NCBI RefSeq assembly: GCF_019599145.1 | Contig: NZ_CP080647.1 | Span: 4,340,001-4,404,000, forward strand | Direction of reading: 5' to 3' | From: Streptomyces akebiae | GTDB lineage: Bacteria; Actinomycetota; Actinomycetes; Streptomycetales; Streptomycetaceae | Length of the DNA stretch: 64,000 nt | Shown: positions 58,768 through 64,000 of the stretch, one piece after another | Layout: each line of letters opens with the position of its first letter | How positions within the stretch are numbered: the stretch's first letter is position 1 | Translations under genes and position numbers: made by a program | Notes under the pieces: generated by a model | What the model was told of the DNA's origin: nothing | Seen by the model: the letters and a program-made list of their open reading frames with translations, nothing else | Databases searched by the model: none

Positions 58768-60959
58768 CCCTGTCGTCGTTGCGTACGCGGTGGGCCGCGT
58801 TGCTCGGGTCGTTCGTCGCCGTGATGGTGGGGGTCGGGGTGATGACGGCCATGGGGCTGGGGCTCGCGGCGTCACTCGACCCGCCCGCGCGTGCGCCGGA
58901 GCGTTTCGGCTCCTCCCCCGTCGTGGTGGCGGGCCTGGACAGACTCACGGTGGAGGTGCGGCGGGGGCCGGGCACGGCCCGGGTGTCGCAGAAGCTGGCC
59001 CGTCCACACCCTGTGGACAAACGGTTGCTGGCGGAGTTGCGGAAGCTGGGGCCGGTGACGGCGGGCACGGGCGGGGCTGACGCGGCCGGCGTGGACGCGG
59101 TCGGCGTGGACGCGCCCGTGGCCGAGGTGCGGGCCGTGGTCGGGGAGCGTGCGCGGGTGCTGACCGGTGACGCCCGGCGGCAGGTGGATCCGTCGTACGA
59201 GCGGGACGCGGAGGCGCTGGTCGCCGTGAACTCGCTGCTGGGGACGGCCGGCGGGGTCGCCGCGTTCGTGTCGGTGTTCGTGACGGCGTCCACGTTCGCC
59301 TTCGTGGTGGCGCTGCGCAGACGGGAGTTCGGACTGCTGCGGATGGCGGGCGCGACCCCGGGGCAGGTACGGCGACTGCTGCTCGGCGAGGCCGTGGCGG
59401 TGGGGGTCGTGGCGTCCGGCGCCGGGTGTGCGCTGGGGGCGTGGGGAGCGCCGCCGCTGGTGCGGGAGTTGGTGGACGGCGGGGTCGCGCCGACGTGGTT
59501 CACGGTGCCGGAGGCGGTGGTGTGGCCGTATCACGTGGCCTTCTGGACGGGGCTGTCGGTGGCCCTCGCGGGGGCGTGGGTGGCGGCGCGACGGGCCGGG
59601 CGGATCGGGCCCGTGGAGGCGTTGCGCGAGGCGTCGGTGGACACGGGGGTGCTGCCGCTGTCGCGCCGGGTGATCGGGTCCCTGCTGCTGGTGGGTGGAC
59701 TGGGGTTGCTGGCCTGGAAGTTGGGGACCGATCCCGCCGAGCTGCTGAAGCGGAAGACGTACACCACCCAGCCGATGCTGCTGATCACGGCGGTGGCCGC
59801 GCTCGCGCCGCTGCTCGTGCGGCCGGTCGTACGGCTGGTGGGCGCGGCGCTGCCCGGGGCGGCCGGACTGCTGATCCGGGAGAACGCGGCCACCTCCGTA
59901 CGCCGCACCGCGGCCGTCGCGGCGCCGGTGCTGGTGACCGTCGCGCTGGCCGGGTCGCTGCTGGGGGCCGCCGGGACGGTGGCCGGGGCGAAGGGCGCGG
60001 AGGCGGCGGCGCGGACCGGGGCCGACTTCGTGGTCACGGGTGAGGGGGGTACGGGGCTGCGGGACGAGGCGGTGCGGGGCGCCGTCGGGGACGGGGCGAC
60101 GGTGGTCGGGTCCGCTTCCACCGCCGTGTACGTCGTGGAGGAGGGGACCGCGTTGGTGCGGTCCGAGGCACGGGCGGTGACGGACGCGGCGGGCCTCGCG
60201 ACGGTGGCGCGGTTGCCGGTGGTCGCCGGGGACGTACGGGACCTCGACGACCGGTCGATCGTCGTGAACGAGGAGTGGGAGCGGCACGAGGTCGGGCAGA
60301 GCGTGCGGGTGTGGCTCGGGGACGGGCGGCCGGTACGGCTGCGGATCGCGGCGGTGCTCGCGGAGGGGACCGGGGACAACGGGGCGTATGTGACGGCCGC
60401 GAACGCGGGTGGGGCCGTGGTGGACCGGGTCGACGTGCGGGTCGGGAACGGGGTGGACCGGGCGGGGGTGGCGGCGGCGCTGGAAGGGGCGCGGTCGGAG
60501 CCGGGCGGCTGGACGGTCCGGACGGCCGAGGAGTGGCTCGCGGCGAACCGTCCCGGTACGAAGGCGCACACCCGGCTGGGGTTTCTCGTGGTGCTGGGGA
60601 TCGCGCTCGTGTACGCGGGGATCTCGCTGGCCGGGACGTTGTTGATGGCCACGTCGGCGCGGGGCACGGAGCTGCGGTCACTGCGGCTGGCCGGGGCGAC
60701 GCGGGGGCAGGTGCGGGTGGTCGTGGTCGGCGAGGCCCTGGTCGCGGTGGTGGTGGGCGTGCTGCTGGGGGCCGCGGTCACCGTGGTGAATCTCGCCGGG
60801 GTGGCGGGGGCGTTGGGGATGTTGTCGGCACCGGTGGGGGTGGCGGTGCCGTGGGAGGTCCTCGGGGCGTGTGTGGGGGCGTGCGTCGGGGTGGGCGGGA
60901 TGGTGGCGGTGGTGGGCGTCGGCGTGGGCGTGGGCGTCCGCGGGGCCGGGGGGAGATAG
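58761..60959 (+). CDS. FtsX-like ABC transporter permease
   Basis: 732 residues with two FtsX-type modules. First span around LLGSFVAVMVGVGVMTAMG; extracytoplasmic region; three spans at ~150-280 (with ALRRREFGLLRMAGATPGQVRRLLLGE); a mid group ~300-415 including a further span pair (VTVALAGSLLGAAGTV); a second extracytoplasmic domain ~420-620; and terminal spans with ARGTELRSLRLAGATRGQVRVVVVGEAL. The GTG at 58761 overlaps the ATPase stop. Typical of antimicrobial-peptide sensing or resistance transporters; substrate unknown. Confidence 0.92.
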   Translation: MLTLSSLRTRWAALLGSFVAVMVGVGVMTAMGLGLAASLDPPARAPERFGSSPVVVAGLDRLTVEVRRGPGTARVSQKLARPHPVDKRLLAELRKLGPVTAGTGGADAAGVDAVGVDAPVAEVRAVVGERARVLTGDARRQVDPSYERDAEALVAVNSLLGTAGGVAAFVSVFVTASTFAFVVALRRREFGLLRMAGATPGQVRRLLLGEAVAVGVVASGAGCALGAWGAPPLVRELVDGGVAPTWFTVPEAVVWPYHVAFWTGLSVALAGAWVAARRAGRIGPVEALREASVDTGVLPLSRRVIGSLLLVGGLGLLAWKLGTDPAELLKRKTYTTQPMLLITAVAALAPLLVRPVVRLVGAALPGAAGLLIRENAATSVRRTAAVAAPVLVTVALAGSLLGAAGTVAGAKGAEAAARTGADFVVTGEGGTGLRDEAVRGAVGDGATVVGSASTAVYVVEEGTALVRSEARAVTDAAGLATVARLPVVAGDVRDLDDRSIVVNEEWERHEVGQSVRVWLGDGRPVRLRIAAVLAEGTGDNGAYVTAANAGGAVVDRVDVRVGNGVDRAGVAAALEGARSEPGGWTVRTAEEWLAANRPGTKAHTRLGFLVVLGIALVYAGISLAGTLLMATSARGTELRSLRLAGATRGQVRVVVVGEALVAVVVGVLLGAAVTVVNLAGVAGALGMLSAPVGVAVPWEVLGACVGACVGVGGMVAVVGVGVGVGVRGAGGR

Positions 60960-61021
60960 GACGGGCGCATCAGAGGGTGGGGCGCGGTTGGAGGGCGTGT
61001 GCGGGGCGGATGTGGCTGGGC

Positions 61022-61054
61022 GCGCCGTTCCCCGCGCCCCGTCAGGGGCGGGGT
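61022..61054. repeat. Interspersed intergenic repeat (weak copy)
   Basis: GCGCCGTTCCCCGCGCCCCG at 61022-61041 matches the family core at 18 of 20 positions and is followed by a short CCCCGTCAGGGGCGG hairpin. Lies downstream of the FtsX-type permease. Confidence 0.65.
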
Positions 61055-61186
61055 GGGCGTCGGGGTCTCAGGTGGTGGAATTCGGTCGCCCTGTGGCACG
61101 GGTGGCACGGGGGCTGAACATCTTCACCGGGACGGTGTTCGCGGGGCTGGCGATGCGGTTGGCGACGGCGCCGAAGCGAGACCAGA

Positions 61187-61235
61187 GTGTCAACTTCGGG
61201 TTGACACCCCTCCACCGTCAACCTACGGTTGACAC
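61187..61235 (+). promoter_or_regulatory. Promoter with two GTCAAC-N5-GTTGAC palindromes, leaderless start
   Basis: Palindrome 1, GTGTCAAC-TTCGG-GTTGACAC (61187-61207), is perfect 8-5-8. Palindrome 2, GTCAAC-CTACG-GTTGAC (61217-61233), is perfect 6-5-6. A -35 TTGACA (61201-61206) lies in the first, a -10 TACGGT (61224-61229) in the second, 17 bp apart. The predicted start of transcription falls on the ATG at 61236, implying a leaderless mRNA. Operator copies cover both promoter boxes, as for autorepression. Confidence 0.82.
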
Positions 61236-61979
61236 ATGACGACGAATCCGCGAGTCACCGCCTCCATCCGTCTCGACGAGCTCATCGAAGCCATCAAGAA
61301 GGTGCACCCGGAACCGCTCGACCAGCTCCAGGACGCGGTGATCGCCGCGGACCACCTCGGCGACGTGGCCGACCATCTGATCGGCCACTTCGTGGACCAG
61401 GCCCGGCGTTCGGGCGCCTCCTGGACGGACATCGGGCGGAGCATGGGCGTCACCCGGCAGGCCGCGCAGAAGCGGTTCGTGCCGAAGGGCGAGGGCGATC
61501 TCGACCCCAGCCAGGGCTTCAGCCGCTTCACACCGCGCGCCCGGAACGTGGTCACGGCCGCGCACAACGAGGGCAAGGCAGCCGGCGCCGTCGAGGGGCT
61601 GCCCGCCCACCTCGCCCTCGGGCTCCTCGCCGAACCGGAGGGGCTCGGGGCCAAGGCGCTAGTCGCGCAGGGCGTCTCCCCCGAGGCCGTACGGGAAGCC
61701 GCGACAGCCGTCCTGCCGCCGGCCGCCGCCGAGGTGCCCGAACTCATCCCCTACGGCCCCGACGCCAAGAAGGTCCTCGAACTCACCTTCCGCGAGGCCC
61801 TCCGCCTCGGCCACAACTACATCGGCACCGAGCACATCCTCCTCGCCCTCCTGGAGTTCGAGAACGGCGAGGGAGTGCTGAGCGGGCTGGGTGTGACCAA
61901 GGAGGCCACCGAGGCGGACGTGGCCCGAGCCCTCCAGGCGATCGTGCAGGGCCAGGGCCAGGGCCAGGGCCAGGAGTAG
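61236..61979 (+). CDS. HTH plus Clp N-terminal (ClpN) domain protein
   Basis: 247 residues. A helix-turn-helix (ASWTDIGRSMGVTRQAAQKRF, residues 61-81) follows an N-terminal helical region. Two Clp_N repeats (about 98-160 and 172-238) come next, the second with [14 protein letters not shown], nearly identical to ClpC. There is no AAA module, so it cannot unfold proteins alone. The tail is QGQGQGQGQE. The ATG at 61236 immediately follows the promoter; no ribosome binding site. A DNA-binding protein that mimics the ClpC substrate-receptor domain; role unknown. Confidence 0.88.
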   Translation: MTTNPRVTASIRLDELIEAIKKVHPEPLDQLQDAVIAADHLGDVADHLIGHFVDQARRSGASWTDIGRSMGVTRQAAQKRFVPKGEGDLDPSQGFSRFTPRARNVVTAAHNEGKAAGAVEGLPAHLALGLLAEPEGLGAKALVAQGVSPEAVREAATAVLPPAAAEVPELIPYGPDAKKVLELTFREALRLGHNYIGTEHILLALLEFENGEGVLSGLGVTKEATEADVARALQAIVQGQGQGQGQE

Positions 61980-61997
61980 GGCCAGGGCCAGGAGTAG
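61947..61997. repeat. GGCCAG hexamer array over the ClpN gene stop codon
   Basis: Repeated CAGGGC units encode the GQGQGQ tail, then GGCCAGGAGTAG carries the stop (61977-61979), and the same GGCCAGGAGTAG sequence recurs once more (61985-61996). The stop codon is thus itself part of a duplication. Confidence 0.88.
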
Positions 61998-62038
61998 AAG
62001 TAGGAGGGTTGTCAGACCCCCCTGTCACACTCGCACCC

Positions 62039-63745
62039 ATGACCGACCGGTGGGTGCTCGCGACGGCCGAGGACGGGGGTGTGGAGGTCGCCCCGCTCGG
62101 GCCCGACGGCCTGCTCGCGGGGGCCGTGACCTGGGAGCCCGATCTCGCCGAGGCGGTGCGGCGGCGGGGGCCGCAGGTGGGGCGGTGGGTGTGGCGGGCC
62201 ACCGGGGAGGTGTATCCGCGGCTGCTCGCCACGGGGGTGCGAGTCGAGCGGTGCTATGACATCGAGGACGCCGAGAGCCTGCTCCTGGGGCACGAGGGGC
62301 GTCTCGGTGAACCCCGCTCCGCCGCCGCCGCTCTCGCCCGTCTGCGCAACGCACCCGTCCCGCCGGATCCGCCCCTCCGCTCCGCAGACACCGGCGCCCA
62401 GCCTTCCCTGTTCGAGCCCCGCCCCGTCCACGTCCCCCTCACCGACCTCGTCGAGGTGTACGCGGACCAGCAGCGACGGCACGACGCCACCGCCCACCCG
62501 GACCGGATGCGGCTGCTGACCGCCGCCGAGTCGGCCGGGATGCTCGTCGCCGCCGAGCTGAACCGGGCGGGGCTGCCCTGGCGGGCCGATGTCCATCGCG
62601 ACGTGCTGCACGAGATGCTCGGCGAGCGGTACGCGGGCGGGGGCGAGCCGCGCCGGCTCGCCGAACTCGCCGAGGAGGTGTCGCACGCGTTCGGGCGGCG
62701 GGTGCGGCCCGATCTCCCCGCGGACGTCGTCAAGGCCTTCGCCCAGGCCGGCATCCGGATCCGCTCCACCCGGCGCTGGGAGATCGAGAGCCTCGACCAC
62801 CCCGCCGTGAAGCCCCTCCTGGAGTACAAGCGGCTGTACCGCATCTGGGTCGCCCACGGCTGGTCCTGGCTGCAGGACTGGGTCCGGGACGGCCGCTTCC
62901 GGCCCGAGTTCCTCGCGCACGGCACGGTCACCGGGCGGTGGGCCACCAACGGCGGGGGCGCCCTCCAGATCCCCAAGGTGATCCGCCGCGCCTGTGTCGC
63001 CGACCCCGGCTGGCGGCTCGTCGTCGCCGACGCCGACCAGATGGAACCCCGGGTGCTGGCAGCCATCTCCCGTGACCCCGGGCTGATGGAGGTCGCGGGC
63101 CGCCCCACCGATCTCTACCAGTCCGTCTCCGACCGCGCCTTCTCCGGAAACCGCGAGCACGCCAAACTCGCCGTGCTCGGTGCGGTGTACGGGCAGACGT
63201 CCGGGGACGGGCTCAAGAATCTCGCCGCGCTGCGCCGGCGGTTCCCGCGTGCGGTGCAGTACGTCGACGACGCGGCCCGCGCGGGCGAGGAGGGCCGGCT
63301 CGTACGGACCTGGCTCGGGCGTACGTGTCCACCGGCGGCCGGTGCCTCCGACGACGCCGGCGAGGAGGCAGGCCTCCCGCAGGACGACGGTGACCGGGAC
63401 GCCCGGGAGCGCGGGCAGGGCGACGAATGGGTACCCGGGTACGCGTCCACCAACTCCCGGGCCCGGGGCCGCTTCGCCCGCAACTTCGTCGTCCAGGGCA
63501 GCGCCGCCGACTGGACCCTGCTCCTCCTCGCGGCCCTCCGCCGCGCCCTCGACGGCATGGCGGCCGAGCTGGTCTTCTTCCAGCACGACGAGGTGATCGT
63601 GCACTGTCCCGAGCGGGAGGCGGAGGCCGTGGTGGCGGCGATCCGCGAGGCGTCGGAGCTGTCGGGGCGCCTGGCGTTCGGGGAGACGCCGGTGCGGTTT
63701 CCGTTCACCACGGCGGTGGTCGAGTGTTATGCGGACGCGAAGTGA
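62039..63745 (+). CDS. Bifunctional 3'-5' exonuclease/DNA polymerase (PolA family, second copy)
   Basis: 568 residues, shorter than PolA because the 5'-nuclease domain is absent. Polymerase motifs: A is VVADADQMEPRVLAAIS (catalytic Asp with DQxE in place of SQIE), B is AKLAVLGAVYGQTSGDG (the Lys and Tyr kept, the usual RxxxK spacing altered), C is VFFQHDEVIVH (HDE intact). The N-terminal exonuclease-like domain (1-130) lacks a clear DxE pair, so exonuclease activity is doubtful. An acidic insertion lies at ~435-460. Start ATG at 62039. Corresponds in my memory to SCO3434 of S. coelicolor. Confidence 0.9.
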   Translation: MTDRWVLATAEDGGVEVAPLGPDGLLAGAVTWEPDLAEAVRRRGPQVGRWVWRATGEVYPRLLATGVRVERCYDIEDAESLLLGHEGRLGEPRSAAAALARLRNAPVPPDPPLRSADTGAQPSLFEPRPVHVPLTDLVEVYADQQRRHDATAHPDRMRLLTAAESAGMLVAAELNRAGLPWRADVHRDVLHEMLGERYAGGGEPRRLAELAEEVSHAFGRRVRPDLPADVVKAFAQAGIRIRSTRRWEIESLDHPAVKPLLEYKRLYRIWVAHGWSWLQDWVRDGRFRPEFLAHGTVTGRWATNGGGALQIPKVIRRACVADPGWRLVVADADQMEPRVLAAISRDPGLMEVAGRPTDLYQSVSDRAFSGNREHAKLAVLGAVYGQTSGDGLKNLAALRRRFPRAVQYVDDAARAGEEGRLVRTWLGRTCPPAAGASDDAGEEAGLPQDDGDRDARERGQGDEWVPGYASTNSRARGRFARNFVVQGSAADWTLLLLAALRRALDGMAAELVFFQHDEVIVHCPEREAEAVVAAIREASELSGRLAFGETPVRFPFTTAVVECYADAK

Positions 63746-64000
63746 GCACGATCGACCGAGGTACAGCGGTGCCGGCTCATGGGCGCGGGTTGCAGGGAAA
63801 TGGTCGCTCCGTTCCCCCGCGCTCGTGCGTTTGTGGTGATCGGCGAACTCGATACTCCATGACCACCGGGAGCCGTACCTTCGCGTGAAGCTGCTGGTTC
63901 CGGTGCGAGTCACCATCACGGCCGACAGGCCCCGACCAGGTGCACCGGACCGACCGCGAGAACGACAAAGCCCTTGCTTTGAAGGCACGGTGACAGATCG
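63746..64000. other. Right-end region without supported gene
   Basis: 255 bases past the polymerase gene. Base composition is visibly lower in G+C (about 60%) than the rest. Frames on either strand lack codon bias. No tRNA or attachment site could be identified. It may contain the end of a gene that continues outside the window. Confidence 0.4.

Noticed and set aside
63777..63988. Possible tRNA, integrase end or attachment site at the right edge
   Set aside because: No cloverleaf, T-loop or integrase catalytic motif could be found in either strand.

Overview
The window is about 72% G+C, with GTG/TTG starts, ATGA/GTGA overlaps and strong third-position G/C bias. Gene content and order match the conserved core of a Streptomyces chromosome: clpC-lsr2, the panC-nadBC-coaX operon, the fol operon next to ftsH-hpt-tilS, dacB-ppa, tipA with its hallmark promoter, the zinc-free ribosomal protein cluster and a second PolA-type polymerase. 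I see no phage, insertion sequence, CRISPR array, rRNA or tRNA gene. S. coelicolor parallels are from memory and were not searched.

Layout. 1-5.4 kb: 5' part of clpC, an SCO3374-family protein, lsr2, a GNAT acetyltransferase, a BlaI-type repressor and small conserved proteins. 5.6-11.1 kb: a five-gene operon (DUF2520 oxidoreductase, panC, nadB, nadC, coaX) joining pantothenate/CoA and NAD synthesis. 11.3-15.7 kb: a beta-eliminating lyase, an ArsR-type regulator and a two-component pair. 15.9-20.1 kb: a MidA/NDUFAF7-type methyltransferase facing an orphan nuoD2, then two PH-domain membrane proteins. 20.2-25.6 kb: a coiled-coil membrane protein, a secreted-type esterase and an MprF-like protein. 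25.6-35.0 kb: folate operon (folE, folP, NTF2-like, folB, folK, DUF3180) below ftsH, hpt, tilS and a DUF2342 metalloprotease. 35.2-41.3 kb: dacB, ppa, a ThrE-type exporter, a DedA protein with a prion-like tail, and tipA. 41.8-49.7 kb: PucR-type regulator and glutamate decarboxylase (divergent), a DrrAB-type ABC exporter with a PadR regulator, and an aldehyde dehydrogenase. 49.9-52.0 kb: a WhiJ-type trio (XRE/DUF5753 regulator, ATPase-fold anti-sigma-like protein, DUF397 protein). 52.4-54.9 kb: a Zur-type regulon with zinc-free S18, L31, L33, L28 and S14 and a CobW-like protein. 55.1-63.7 kb: two lipoproteins, a DUF2786 protein, a MacB/FtsX-type ABC pair, an HTH-ClpN protein and a PolA-like polymerase.

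The most interesting points are: (1) an HTH-plus-ClpN protein whose apparent leaderless promoter is covered by two copies of one palindrome; (2) an orphan nuoD2 convergent with a homologue of the methyltransferase family that modifies the NuoD equivalent in mitochondria; (3) a 30-bp element shared, in the same orientation relative to each gene, by the promoters of the ATPase-fold and DUF397 genes; (4) a CobW-like protein that keeps its CxCC motif but has lost its GTPase motifs and carries an interspersed repeat inside its frame; (5) paired palindromes between padR and the drrA-like gene; and (6) several gene 3' ends, including stop codons, lying in short tandem repeats.
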